From positions 1-64,000 of the forward strand of contig CAWKGD010000004.1 of NCBI GenBank assembly GCA_963849105.1: a stretch of 64,000 nt of DNA, written 5' to 3'. This document shows positions 17,211 through 26,722 of this stretch, in pieces. The notes beneath the pieces are model-generated. The model made no database searches. It saw only the letters and a program-made list of their open reading frames with translations, and was not told where the DNA came from. This stretch comes from CAVRXQ01 sp963849105. Lineage in GTDB: Bacteria; Actinomycetota; Acidimicrobiia; Acidimicrobiales; Bog-793. The position numbers were made by a program, and so were the translations under genes. The number at the start of each line of letters is the position of its first letter. Position 1 is the first letter of the stretch.

Positions 17211-19361
17211 CTATCCTCTGAACCACCGAACCTCAACGGCGTTAAGTGACCCGTACGAATACGAGTGTCGCGAATAAACGAAGGCTCGAAACCATATCGG
17301 ATGATTGAACAGGCCCGTCAGGTTGTAGTCCCGCACGCGGAATGTCGCGGTCCCCATGTTGTTCGTATACGAGATCGCAACCCCTTTCGAGAGTTTTGTT
17401 CCATCGATGATCGCTGGTCCCCGTTTTGCACCACGTTCGCCGAGAACGAGCTGCGTGAGTTCGATTGGCACGCCCTTTTTGTGGATCGGCGACGTAGTCG
17501 CCGAATTCTCCAGCTGAGCCTTCATGACGACCGTTTGCCCCTCTGGAACGAGTCGGTTGACCTCACTCGGGTTCAGCCAGACCGCGTAACGGACCGCCTG
17601 AAACACCCGGCTCGTCGAGATTGAGTCCGGATTCGAAACCACGGCACTCATGACGAAGGGGGTCGATACGCCCGGATTAGTCACCAAGTTAGGCGAGCTC
17701 AACTTGTAAGTCGCCGAGGAATGAGCCAGCAATTCTCGCGGCCCCGACTCGATGTTCCAATACTGACTGAGTTGTCCGCCCGAGTTCAGGGCAAAGTGCG
17801 GTACTACAGGTCGATCGGTGAGGTTCGTTACCCGCGCCGTCACTTGCCATATGTCTCCGAGATTCTCTTCAACCGATGCCGTCTCGATTCGAAGATGCAA
17901 TGGTGGCGAAGCAACGAGGGCAAGGACGACGAACGCGAGCGCCGGAACAAATAGTGCGAGCCCAAAAATCGCGCGACCGCCGCCCCTTATCCGTTCGAAG
18001 ATCCCCGCTTTGGTGCTCTCTTTAGGTGGGTCTCTGACGAGAAGCACGGACGCGAGCCAGAGCGGAGCGATCTCAAGCCAGTAGCCGTCGAGAGGGCGAG
18101 TGCTGACAAAGAACATCACGCCAGCAAGGACGACTACCGCCCTCCAAAGCGCGGGAAACCAAACGATGTAAGCGACAAGGGTGCCGAGCAGCAGAAGCAA
18201 TGCCGCGTATGAGAAGTAGCTGAGATCGCCGCCGCCGACTCTCAAGACGAGCGTGAGGTCAACCAAGCCTTGCCCATACGGAATCGACTGCTGAGTGAAC
18301 GGGGCTACAACGTCCTTAGCCCATTGGGAGGGACCCCAGATGATGAATGGCAAGTTGACGATCGCGAATGCGCCGACAGCCACGGTTGCGTACAGTCCCG
18401 CGACTATTCGCGCGCGTCGTGGCCCGACGTCCTGACGACGCGTTCGCCACACTCCGATGACAAGGAAGAGTGCGATCAACCAGACGATCTGTTCGACGGC
18501 ACAGGCCAGACCTAGCGCGATCGCTTGCGCGCTGTCGAGCGCGTTCAGGCGCCCCCGACGTCCGATCTCCGTCCATCGCCAGATCGCGAATAACGCGAAG
18601 GGAAGCAGCATCGTATAAAAAGAGCCCGCGATGCCGAATCCGAAAAGCAACGGGAGCTCGAACATGACCACGATGGCAAGCGCGCGGAACTGTCGGGGCA
18701 ACATCACAAATAACAGCACGGCAGAGACGATCTGAAAGAAGACCGCAGCGATGTTCACTGACTGCACCCCGTTGCTGAACCAATAAAAGGGGACGTTGAG
18801 GAGCACGGGGAGCGAGGGGTAAACGTAAGCGGTCGAGATCACGCCGTTCGTCAGCGCCGTTGGAACCGGCGAGGGGCCGTAAGCCAAAAGACCAGGCGCC
18901 AAGCTATGCGCGTACGGATTCTTCCCGTTCAGCAATAGGTGTGTCGCGTATTGGACGAACGCGCCATCGTCCGTCATATATCCCGGTTGTGGAAGCAGCG
19001 CCGCTGCCGCTTCGAAACCCGTGAGAACCGCGGCGCTAACAAGAATCGCAATAGACACGATCCGCAGCGCGCGCGGCGAGCGCACGGAGCATGCGGCTAC
19101 CGCGAGGCCGAGGGCGAGGGCAAAGCCGAGTGGCGAAATCTGTGCACGCCAAGCGGCGCTCACCTGTACCCCGAAGTTCACCTGGGCAAGAATCAGCAGT
19201 CCGATCGCCGCCAGAACGCAAAGGCTGCGCTCGACGATGTCCACGTGCGGCGGGGCCTTCGCTCGTGGATCCTGGTCGCGACTTAGAGCGGTCACGTCGA
19301 TTAGTGCCCCACTGGTTGGCAAATCTGTCGACACTTTCTCGGTCTCCGCGTCAATTCCCAT
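17211..19361 (-). CDS. GT87-like polytopic glycosyltransferase with C-terminal beta domain
   Basis: A 716-residue protein. About ten hydrophobic helices span residues 45-475. The first outer loop contains YMTDDGAFVQYATHLLLNG followed by KNPYAHS: an acidic pair plus a G-x-NPY motif characteristic of GT87 and related GT-C mannosyltransferases, which extend glycans outside the membrane from polyprenyl-phosphate mannose. The last 220 residues are non-membrane and beta-rich (WQVTARVTNLTDRPVVPHF) like an Ig-type or carbohydrate-binding module. Donor and acceptor are unknown. Confidence 0.65.
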   Translation of the reverse strand: MGIDAETEKVSTDLPTSGALIDVTALSRDQDPRAKAPPHVDIVERSLCVLAAIGLLILAQVNFGVQVSAAWRAQISPLGFALALGLAVAACSVRSPRALRIVSIAILVSAAVLTGFEAAAALLPQPGYMTDDGAFVQYATHLLLNGKNPYAHSLAPGLLAYGPSPVPTALTNGVISTAYVYPSLPVLLNVPFYWFSNGVQSVNIAAVFFQIVSAVLLFVMLPRQFRALAIVVMFELPLLFGFGIAGSFYTMLLPFALFAIWRWTEIGRRGRLNALDSAQAIALGLACAVEQIVWLIALFLVIGVWRTRRQDVGPRRARIVAGLYATVAVGAFAIVNLPFIIWGPSQWAKDVVAPFTQQSIPYGQGLVDLTLVLRVGGGDLSYFSYAALLLLLGTLVAYIVWFPALWRAVVVLAGVMFFVSTRPLDGYWLEIAPLWLASVLLVRDPPKESTKAGIFERIRGGGRAIFGLALFVPALAFVVLALVASPPLHLRIETASVEENLGDIWQVTARVTNLTDRPVVPHFALNSGGQLSQYWNIESGPRELLAHSSATYKLSSPNLVTNPGVSTPFVMSAVVSNPDSISTSRVFQAVRYAVWLNPSEVNRLVPEGQTVVMKAQLENSATTSPIHKKGVPIELTQLVLGERGAKRGPAIIDGTKLSKGVAISYTNNMGTATFRVRDYNLTGLFNHPIWFRAFVYSRHSYSYGSLNAVEVRWFRG

Positions 19362-19697
19362 AGGCTCGAGTACGACTTACACACCCTCGCCGTTCGTGCG
19401 GGGTCAACGGACGCGAACGCGTTGATGACCGCGATCGCCAAAACATCGACATGCCCTCAGCCGTGACCCGCGGCATCGTAGACGGTGCCTCAACACGAAA
19501 TCGGGACCCGAGCACGCTCGCGGACTCGCCGATCGCGCAGCCAGGAGAAATCCTCGCGGGATCGTTTTTCGGCGCGTCGGCGTGAAATCCTGACATCCTT
19601 GCCGGTCAGTGTCGACCGGCATCGGCCGGGTAGCGATCGAGAAGGCTGTAGTGCCGAATCGATCCGCGCCTTGGGTTGCCGAGGCGCGCGACGTCTG
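19362..19697. other. Intergenic
   Basis: About 336 bp between two leftward membrane-protein genes. No frame here has a recognisable domain. It probably carries the promoter of the GT87-like gene; I could not place a convincing -35/-10 pair. Confidence 0.4.
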
Positions 19698-21557
19698 TCA
19701 ACGGTGGCGTCGCTGGCGGGCGAGGTTCCAGAACTCCAGGCCGTGGGTCACTGTTCCCACACCGAAGGCCCTCACGAAGAGGGATCTAATGACAGGCGCT
19801 GCACGTCCGGCGGGTACGAACAAGACGGTATCGACGTGATTGTGCAACGCATACGCCCTCATCTTCGTAACGAGAAGTCGATTCGCGGAAGTTGGCGTCT
19901 GCGCATCAAGGTGCCCTTCCGCGGCGTCAAAGGACGTCAGAAGACGCTGCACGACGAATGGTGCGAGGCGTTCCGGATCCTCGCTCGCCTTGCCTTGAAT
20001 CGGGATGAGCGCGTATCCGCCGAGGAGGCGCCAGCGCCAGTGATCCTCGAGCTGCCAAAGCATCGCGTCATCCCAGGGATAATCGGGGTAGGGAGACGCG
20101 AGAACAACGCCCCAGCGAGCTGGCTTCGCAGATGCGGATAAAAACGCAGACACCGTTGAGGAGGTCCGGACCTCACGGTTGGGCCAGTTCGGAAGCAATG
20201 AGATCACCACACAGATCACGAGCCCGAGCGCAAACAGGCCGAAGGGTGCGTGGTGAATCGGTGAGGAAGCTCTCGTTTCAGAGCAGGTCGCAGCGAGCGA
20301 TCTCGCGACAACCGCACAGACAAAGAAGGTCGTATAGAGCGAAAGCCTCACCGGCAGCAGATTGTCAAAAAGCGGAACGTGGGAGAGAAGGTCGAACGGT
20401 AGCGGGATCGAAGTCGACTGCGCATCGGCAAAAAGATGAGGACCGAGCGTCAAAACATACGAGACGAACGCGAGCGCGGCCGCAAGCAAGATCCAGCGAT
20501 CTCGTCTTCGCATCACAACGCACACCACGACCAAGAGCACGAGGGGAATGCCGAGGTAGCTTCCATTCTCCAGTGGACCAAGCGCGAATCGGTCGCCGAG
20601 CGTTGAGCCCGGCGCGATCAACTGAGACGCCGTCGGCACGACGATACCGAGCAGGTCTGCTCGATAGTGGTTTCCGACCGGGAAGGTCGGTCCGCTCCAG
20701 CGGCGCGGACCCGCGAGTGCGAAGTAGATCGGGTACGCAAGAAGAATTGCGGGCAGCAAAGTTGGGATGACGGCGTGACCAATGTACGCGATGCGACTCC
20801 GGTCGATCGACCGCGACCGAAAGACGGCAGTGAGCACAATGGCGACCGCGGCAATCAATGCTGTAGAGAGCAGAACCTCGATCGAAATGAAGAACTGCAG
20901 AACGACGAGACACCCGAGAGTGATGCCAGCTCTCGCCGGCCTCCATCTCTGCACGATGATCAATTCGTGTAGCACCATGAAGATCAGAGGCGGCAACGGG
21001 ACGAACATAAGGTTGAGATGGGCCTGTCCCTGGCCGACCATGTACGGGGAAAACCCGTACAGAAGACCTCCCGCGTACGCACCGACATTGCTTTTGCTCC
21101 AGCGCCGTAACACGAAGAACGCCGATGCCGCCGAGAGCGGATATGCAAGGTACAAGAGCAACGAATAGCTCGCCAAAGGACTGACGAACAGGCTCAGCGG
21201 AGCTGTCAAAACACCGAGGAGTGGCATCTCGGTGTTGACTGCAAGATTTGCCCCGAGCGGGTAATCGATCCAATTCGTGAAGAACGGGTTGTGGCCGTGG
21301 ACTACCGCCCACGGAAACCATCCGAGGAACCACGATTGCTGCACCGGGTCGCCACATGCACACGTCACGAGAAGATGTGGATCACCAGGCCAGGCGGGCA
21401 GGTACGCGAAAGCAGCGAATGCGAAATAGCTAGCGAGCCCGAATACTGCGAAGCGGGTCGATCGCGTGTTTTCGATGCGGCGAATCAGGAGCGGCACCGA
21501 CACAGCGATTCGGTAAAGAGGGCCTCGCTGTTCGTGCGGCGACGGTTCTGCAATCAC
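19698..21557 (-). CDS. Polytopic membrane protein, GT-C/YfhO-like
   Basis: A 619-residue protein with about eleven hydrophobic helices and a C-terminal soluble tail. The first outer loop reads CACGDPVQQSWFLGWFPWAV, then HNPFFTNWIDYPLG; a D-P-x-Q motif plus NPF is typical of a group of actinobacterial GT-C-like membrane proteins related to YfhO. The lone Asp in GDP is the likely catalytic acid, by analogy. It is third in the leftward run between the methyltransferase and the GT87-like gene, which points to a role in assembling the same glycan. Confidence 0.6.
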   Translation of the reverse strand: MIAEPSPHEQRGPLYRIAVSVPLLIRRIENTRSTRFAVFGLASYFAFAAFAYLPAWPGDPHLLVTCACGDPVQQSWFLGWFPWAVVHGHNPFFTNWIDYPLGANLAVNTEMPLLGVLTAPLSLFVSPLASYSLLLYLAYPLSAASAFFVLRRWSKSNVGAYAGGLLYGFSPYMVGQGQAHLNLMFVPLPPLIFMVLHELIIVQRWRPARAGITLGCLVVLQFFISIEVLLSTALIAAVAIVLTAVFRSRSIDRSRIAYIGHAVIPTLLPAILLAYPIYFALAGPRRWSGPTFPVGNHYRADLLGIVVPTASQLIAPGSTLGDRFALGPLENGSYLGIPLVLLVVVCVVMRRRDRWILLAAALAFVSYVLTLGPHLFADAQSTSIPLPFDLLSHVPLFDNLLPVRLSLYTTFFVCAVVARSLAATCSETRASSPIHHAPFGLFALGLVICVVISLLPNWPNREVRTSSTVSAFLSASAKPARWGVVLASPYPDYPWDDAMLWQLEDHWRWRLLGGYALIPIQGKASEDPERLAPFVVQRLLTSFDAAEGHLDAQTPTSANRLLVTKMRAYALHNHVDTVLFVPAGRAAPVIRSLFVRAFGVGTVTHGLEFWNLARQRRHR

Positions 21558-21723
21558 GAGCGCGAGATCACGCCAGCCAAAACAAGGCTACGGAAGTCGG
21601 AGTCGGAAACACTCGGTCCTCCGTTCCGAGGTGCGGCGACCGATTGCCGCCGTCATGCTCAACAATTCCACGTCGCTTAGGCAACACCGGGGAACCAGCG
21701 ACCCATTCGCGACATCGTCCGCC

Positions 21724-22830
21724 TTACCCCCGACGTGCGATTACGGAGTAATCCTCGGGACCAACTATCCGCTCGGAGACAAACTGCCAAATCTTCGTAA
21801 CATCTTCGGCCCAGGGAGCTCCCCCCTCAACCGAGAAATCCAGTGGCCCTTCCCGCTTCATTTCTCGGATCTCGACATCGACAAACCCTCGTGCCGCGAC
21901 GAGAACGGAGAGCAACCTGGGTGGCAAGGGGCGGACGTGAGTGGGATCTAGGTAGAAGGAGGACGCTCCGACAACAAGATTCTCCGGGTCGGGGGTCTCC
22001 AAGATCAGCAATCCTCCAGGGCGTAACGCACGGAGACAGAGGTCGAGGAGCTCGATCAGCGACTCGATCTCGAGATGTTCTACAAGATGAAATGCAGTGA
22101 TCGCTCCGAGCTTGGACTCGGGAAGGTTCCGCAAATGTTCGATCGCGTCATTAAGCCTCACGTCCAACCCGCACGCGACTCCGCGTCCAACGAATAATTC
22201 GTTGGCATCAACGCCGTAAGCATCGATACCTGCGTCGCGCAGCACTTTGAGCCACTCACAACGGCCACAACCCAAATCAAGGATAGGTCCCAGTCCCGCA
22301 ACCCTTCCGACATCAACAAGGTACGCGTGGGCGCGCTCCTTAATGACCGACTCTGGTCCGCGCAGTTCTTCCTCCATCACGGCGTAGAGCTTGGCGAACT
22401 CAATCGAAGATTCAGGAAGCTTCTCAGCGGCCCCGATCGACGCCGACTCCGTCCTTGCATGTCCAACTTCGCCCTTGAGAACGTTGATCCCTGATTCATC
22501 ACGCACATACGTCTGGCGCTGAACCAGCTCTAATTTTTCGTCAAGTAAGAGCATCCGCTTGTGCGCAACGACAATCGCGTGCTCGATATTGTCTGCGGCT
22601 TGCTGAAACTTGTCGTATGCCCGTTCGAAGAACCCGAAGCGTTCGGCGAATCCGTTCAACACTTCAACAAGTCGGCGATTGAACTCGACCTGTTCACGAA
22701 AAAGAGGCGACAGGATCCGCGCGAGAACGCGGCGTGGCAGTCCGAGTCGACCCCTGAAACCAGATCGAAGTCCGAATTCCCCGTGAGCCGATGCCTCGTC
22801 GATCGAACGTGACAGCGACTCGGAACCCAC
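21724..22830 (-). CDS. SAM methyltransferase with N-terminal coiled-coil region
   Basis: A 368-residue protein. Residues 40-130 are helical and charged (VEVLNGFAERFGFFERAYDK), a likely coiled coil or membrane-peripheral region. The methyltransferase domain begins near 190 with ILDLGCGRCEWLKVL (motif I) and AYGVDAN, then AITAFHLVEHLE and LRPGGLLILETPDPEN (motif III). The DPTHVRPLPP block is shared with polysaccharide chain-terminating methyltransferases of the WbdD type. Inference: it caps or decorates the polymer made by the neighbouring genes. It starts the leftward run. Confidence 0.8.
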   Translation of the reverse strand: MGSESLSRSIDEASAHGEFGLRSGFRGRLGLPRRVLARILSPLFREQVEFNRRLVEVLNGFAERFGFFERAYDKFQQAADNIEHAIVVAHKRMLLLDEKLELVQRQTYVRDESGINVLKGEVGHARTESASIGAAEKLPESSIEFAKLYAVMEEELRGPESVIKERAHAYLVDVGRVAGLGPILDLGCGRCEWLKVLRDAGIDAYGVDANELFVGRGVACGLDVRLNDAIEHLRNLPESKLGAITAFHLVEHLEIESLIELLDLCLRALRPGGLLILETPDPENLVVGASSFYLDPTHVRPLPPRLLSVLVAARGFVDVEIREMKREGPLDFSVEGGAPWAEDVTKIWQFVSERIVGPEDYSVIARRG

Positions 22831-22916
22831 GATTCAGCTCCCCTTCATTGTCGACCTAAAACACATCGTTCGGCTCCCGTAGATTTAACTTCGCGACTGG
22901 CAAATCCGGGGGCGAA

Positions 22917-24323
22917 CTAGCTCGCGATGCCCCCACGAGTCATCGCGAGCACGTCAAGGACGCGGTCAACCTCGGACTCCGACATGAGGCCCATCTCAAG
23001 GACGACCGTGCGAAGGTCCTTGCCTTCAGAAAGCGATGTCTTCACGACCTTCGCTGCGGCTTCATAGCCGATATAAGGATTGAGCGCCGTTGCGATCGAT
23101 GGCGACGACAGCGCGAACGTGCGGCACCGCTCGACATCCGCCTCGATGCCGACAACGCACTTATCCCTGAAAACGCGACTTACCGCCGAGAGGATCCGGA
23201 TCGACTCGAGCACGTTGCGACCCATCACGGGAAGCATGATGTTGAGCTCGAAGTTGCCTGCCGCGCCACAGAACGCGACCGCCGTGTCGTTTCCGATCAC
23301 CTGCGCGACGACTTGACAAAGGGCCTCGGCGACGACCGGATTGACCTTGCCCGGCATGATCGAAGACCCAGGTTGCAGATCGGGCAGGTGGATCTCTGCA
23401 AGCCCGCAACGCGGCCCAGAGGACATCCAGCGGATGTCGTTCGCGATCTTGTACAGCGATACTGCGATTACACGCAAAACGCCCGATACTTCGACGAGTC
23501 CGTCGCGCGCGCCTTGCGCTTCGAAGTGGTCGATCGCCTCGGTGAGCGGAAGTCCCGTCGCGACGCGCAGCCGCTCGATGACCTCGGGAGCAAATCCCGG
23601 TTTCGCGTTGAGGCCGGTACCAACTGCGGTCCCACCCAATGGCAGCTCGGCGACTCGCGGCAATGCGTCTCGCAGTCGCGCCGCGCCGTGCTCGACAGCC
23701 GACGCGTATCCGCCGAACTCCTGTCCGAGCGTGACCGGAGTTGCATCCATCAAATGCGTCCGGCCCGATTTCACGACGTCAGCGAACTCGTGAGCTTTCT
23801 CACGGATTGCCGCTGCGAGGGATTCGAGAGAAGGGACGAGATCGCGATCAATCTCTATCGCGGCCGCCAGGTGAATCGCGCTGGGAAACGTGTCGTTCGA
23901 CGATTGTGAGGCGTTCACTTCGTCGTTTGGGCTCACCGGGCGCTCTAGGCGCTCCGATGCGAGGTGCGCGACGACTTCGTTCATGTTCATGTTGGTCGAG
24001 GTGCCAGATCCGGTTTGGAAGACGTCGAGCGGGAACTCGTTCAAATATGCGCCGTTCGCGATTTCGTTGGCGGAAGATGCAATCGCATCTGCGACCCCAG
24101 CGTCGATCACTCCGAGCTCGGCGTTGACTTCGGCACTGGCGCGTTTGATGAGGGCGAGCGCCAAAATGATCGCCTTTTCGACGCGCTGACCAGAAATCGG
24201 GAAGTTCTCGATGGCGCGCTGCGTTTGCGCTCCCCACTTCGCCGAGGCTGGGACCTTGATCTCACCCATCGAGTCGTGTTCCGTGCGGAAAGAAGGTGCT
24301 TCGTCCGAATCAACCGCGGCCAT
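22917..24323 (-). CDS. fumC: Fumarate hydratase class II
   Basis: A 468-residue fumarase of the aspartase/fumarase superfamily, which interconverts fumarate and L-malate in the TCA cycle as a soluble tetramer. Seen: the N-terminal RTEHDSMGEIKVPASAKWG block, GSGTSTNMNMNEV, the SSNDTFPSA segment and the superfamily signature GSSIMPGKVNP at about residues 319-329, with the flexible-loop catalytic Ser in it. Length is normal. The ATG at 24323 has GAGG upstream and is preferred over a TTG at 24347. It is divergent from the NlpC/P60 gene. Confidence 0.97.
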   Translation of the reverse strand: MAAVDSDEAPSFRTEHDSMGEIKVPASAKWGAQTQRAIENFPISGQRVEKAIILALALIKRASAEVNAELGVIDAGVADAIASSANEIANGAYLNEFPLDVFQTGSGTSTNMNMNEVVAHLASERLERPVSPNDEVNASQSSNDTFPSAIHLAAAIEIDRDLVPSLESLAAAIREKAHEFADVVKSGRTHLMDATPVTLGQEFGGYASAVEHGAARLRDALPRVAELPLGGTAVGTGLNAKPGFAPEVIERLRVATGLPLTEAIDHFEAQGARDGLVEVSGVLRVIAVSLYKIANDIRWMSSGPRCGLAEIHLPDLQPGSSIMPGKVNPVVAEALCQVVAQVIGNDTAVAFCGAAGNFELNIMLPVMGRNVLESIRILSAVSRVFRDKCVVGIEADVERCRTFALSSPSIATALNPYIGYEAAAKVVKTSLSEGKDLRTVVLEMGLMSESEVDRVLDVLAMTRGGIAS

Positions 24324-24380
24324 ATCGCCCGCCTCTCGATCGCTCAACTCGGCAGCTCACACCGCCTTTCGTCGTATTCT

Positions 24381-24403
24381 CCCCGCTCCGCACCGTAGCG
24401 GGG
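24381..24403. promoter_or_regulatory. 7-bp hairpin in the fumC/NlpC divergent region
   Basis: CCCCGCT (24381-24387) and AGCGGGG (24397-24403) form a perfect 7-bp inverted repeat with a 9-nt gap. It lies between two divergently transcribed genes and has no T-run on either side, so a terminator is unlikely. It may be an operator or an RNA leader hairpin. Confidence 0.25.
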
Positions 24404-24474
24404 CAGAGATCTTCACGGATTCGGGACCAACGACGCTTGCGCCCTGACTACCCCACAACTACGGTGCCGCCACC

Positions 24475-25644
24475 GTGTCCCTGGACCGTGATTTCGCCGC
24501 GACCAGTGCACAGCCAAGCCAGACCTTCGCGCATCGCGGTCGTCGATCTAATGACCGACTCCGTCGACGCTCGCTCGTCGTAAGCGCAGGTCTGATCCTC
24601 GCCGGCGTCGCACCGCTGGTCCTGGCATCTCCCGCGGGTGCCTCGAACTCGGTCTCGACCCTCCAGGCAAAAGCTGCGCGCATCGCGGAGCAGGTCGCGA
24701 TCTTGCAGACAAAGCTGCAAGTCCTCTCCGAGGAGTACGACCAGCAGAGGACGCACCTCGGCGCGGTCGAGGTCGATATCAAAAAGGACGTCACCGCAAC
24801 GAACCGTGCTGAAAACGCGCTCTCGCATGATCGCAAGGATCTCGTCGTGCAGGCGATCGACACCTACGTCTCAGATGGAAATTCCGCCGGAGTCTCCTCA
24901 ATCCTCTCGGCGAAGTCTTCGACACTGCCCGCCCAGCAGGCGTACTTGCAGTCGGCGGCCAGCTCGCTCACAACGGCAATCACGAATTACCGCATGGCCG
25001 CCCACGTGCTCGTAATCCGCACCCAACAGCTGATTGCGCGTGCGCAATCCGAATCCACCCTCAACGCACTCGCGAACGCGACCGCCTCGGCTACGGCCGT
25101 CGAGTCCCGACTCGCCGCGACGCTCACGTCGGTGAGGGGTGAAGAGGCACAGCTCGTCGCCGAACAGCAACGCCGGGCGGCAATTCAGCAAGCCGCCAGT
25201 GCGGCCGCCGCGAACCTCGTCCGGCAGGCGAAGAGCTCCTCGCCGGTGACAGCACCGTCTCCTCCGGTGCAGACCATTTCGGACACCGGCGATGCGGCTG
25301 GGCTAACGGCGGTGAAGGCCGCCGAGAGCCAGATCGGAACGCCCTATGAGTGGGGCGGCGCGACCCCGGGCGTCGGTTTCGACTGTTCAGGACTAGCGAT
25401 GTGGGCGTGGGCGCAAGCCGGGGTCAATCTTCCACACTCCGCCGCTGATCAATACGCCGACATCGCGCACGTGTCGTTTTCGGACCTTCAGCCCGGTGAC
25501 CTGATCTTCTACGCGTCGGGCGGGTACATCTACCACGTGATCATGTACGTCGGTAACGGCGAAGCGGTGCAGGCCGAGGATTACGGAACCGTCGTCTCGA
25601 TCACGCCGGTCTGGCCGGGCGCGTACGGAGCAGGCCGCCCGTAA
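24475..25644 (+). CDS. Secreted NlpC/P60 peptidoglycan endopeptidase with coiled coil
   Basis: A 389-residue exported hydrolase. An Arg-rich N-terminus leads to a signal sequence (about residues 33-58, ending SPAGAS). Residues 60-260 are a long coiled coil (QAKAARIAEQVAILQTKLQ), then a short Pro/Ser linker, then the NlpC/P60 domain from about 278: GTPYEWGG, FDCSGLAMWAW with the catalytic Cys, and YIYHVIMYVGNG with the catalytic His. The order coiled coil then NlpC/P60 is that of RipA-type D,L-endopeptidases that cut peptide stems during cell separation. The GTG start has no strong binding site. Confidence 0.9.
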   Translation: MSLDRDFAATSAQPSQTFAHRGRRSNDRLRRRSLVVSAGLILAGVAPLVLASPAGASNSVSTLQAKAARIAEQVAILQTKLQVLSEEYDQQRTHLGAVEVDIKKDVTATNRAENALSHDRKDLVVQAIDTYVSDGNSAGVSSILSAKSSTLPAQQAYLQSAASSLTTAITNYRMAAHVLVIRTQQLIARAQSESTLNALANATASATAVESRLAATLTSVRGEEAQLVAEQQRRAAIQQAASAAAANLVRQAKSSSPVTAPSPPVQTISDTGDAAGLTAVKAAESQIGTPYEWGGATPGVGFDCSGLAMWAWAQAGVNLPHSAADQYADIAHVSFSDLQPGDLIFYASGGYIYHVIMYVGNGEAVQAEDYGTVVSITPVWPGAYGAGRP

Positions 25645-25771
25645 GACCTGTCGAGTCGGTCCATTCGGACGTCGTCGAGGCACAGACGATCGTGTCGAAA
25701 CGATGTCGATACGCGCGATCTTGTCTTCTCGCACTTTCGCGAAGCTGATGCACGCTCTACCATGCCCGGCA

Positions 25772-26722
25772 ATGCGCGCGGTCGTCATCGCCGGTCACCA
25801 GGTGACCGTCTGCGACCGAGCGGATCCCGAACCGGCAGACCACGACCTTTTGGTCCGCGTCGAGGCAGCCGGCTTGAACCGCGCCGATCTCCTCCAGGTC
25901 GCCGGGCGGTACCCGCCGCCAAACGGGGTCGACCCGGACATTCCCGGCATGGAACTCGCCGGTGAGGTGGTCGCCGTCGGACCGGCGGTCGAGTGGTTCT
26001 CTCCGGGTGATCGCGTCATGGGCCTCGTCGGTGGCGCCGCGCAAGCTGAACTCGCGTTGTTGGACGAGCGTGCGGCGCTCAAGGTCCCTGATTCGATGCC
26101 GTGGGCGGAAGCCGGAGGATTCCCCGAGGTGTACTGCACCGCGCATGACGCGCTCGTCACCCAGTGTGAGCTCGAAAAGGGAGAGCGCGTCCTTGTCTCC
26201 GGCGCAGCCGGCGGGGTCGGTGTCGCGGCGGTCCAACTCGCGATCGCCCTCGGCGCGTCGGTCACGGCGACGGTGCGAAGCGAGGAGCGCCGAGGAGAAG
26301 TCGCCGCTCTTGGAGCCGACGCTGTCTCTCCTGACCAGGGATTTCGACGTGGTCCTTTCGACGTCGTCGTCGAATTGGTCGGGGCGCCGAACGTCGGGGA
26401 GGATCTCGAAGCGCTCGCCACGGGGGGCAGAATCGTCGTCATCGGCGTGGGCGGAGGATCCCGGACCGAGATCGATCTGTTCGTGCTCATGAACCGCAGG
26501 GCGCGCCTCATGGGATCGACGCTTCGTCACCGCTCGATCGCCGACAAGAAGTCCGTCGTCGACGGGGTCGCTCGCGATGTCGTACCACTCGTCGAATCCG
26601 ACAAGGTGAGAGTGCCCATTGATTCGACCTTTGCGCTCGCCGACGCCGACGCCGCCTACCGGCACTTTGCGGAGCCCGGCAAGTTCGGCAAGGTCGTACT
26701 GCTGACAGCAGAAGGCGGCTAA
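25772..26722 (+). CDS. Zinc-independent quinone oxidoreductase (PIG3-like MDR)
   Basis: A 316-residue medium-chain reductase that reduces quinones or enals with NADPH. Seen: NRADLLQVAGRYPPP near residue 37, GMELAGEVVAVG, and the nucleotide-binding SGAAGGVGVAAVQLA at about 148. No structural or catalytic zinc ligands are present. This combination matches the TP53I3/PIG3 subgroup. I chose the ATG at 25772 because the domain starts there directly (MRAVVI); a longer frame begins at 25703. The gene ends 4 bp inside the convergent idi gene. Confidence 0.88.
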   Translation: MRAVVIAGHQVTVCDRADPEPADHDLLVRVEAAGLNRADLLQVAGRYPPPNGVDPDIPGMELAGEVVAVGPAVEWFSPGDRVMGLVGGAAQAELALLDERAALKVPDSMPWAEAGGFPEVYCTAHDALVTQCELEKGERVLVSGAAGGVGVAAVQLAIALGASVTATVRSEERRGEVAALGADAVSPDQGFRRGPFDVVVELVGAPNVGEDLEALATGGRIVVIGVGGGSRTEIDLFVLMNRRARLMGSTLRHRSIADKKSVVDGVARDVVPLVESDKVRVPIDSTFALADADAAYRHFAEPGKFGKVVLLTAEGG

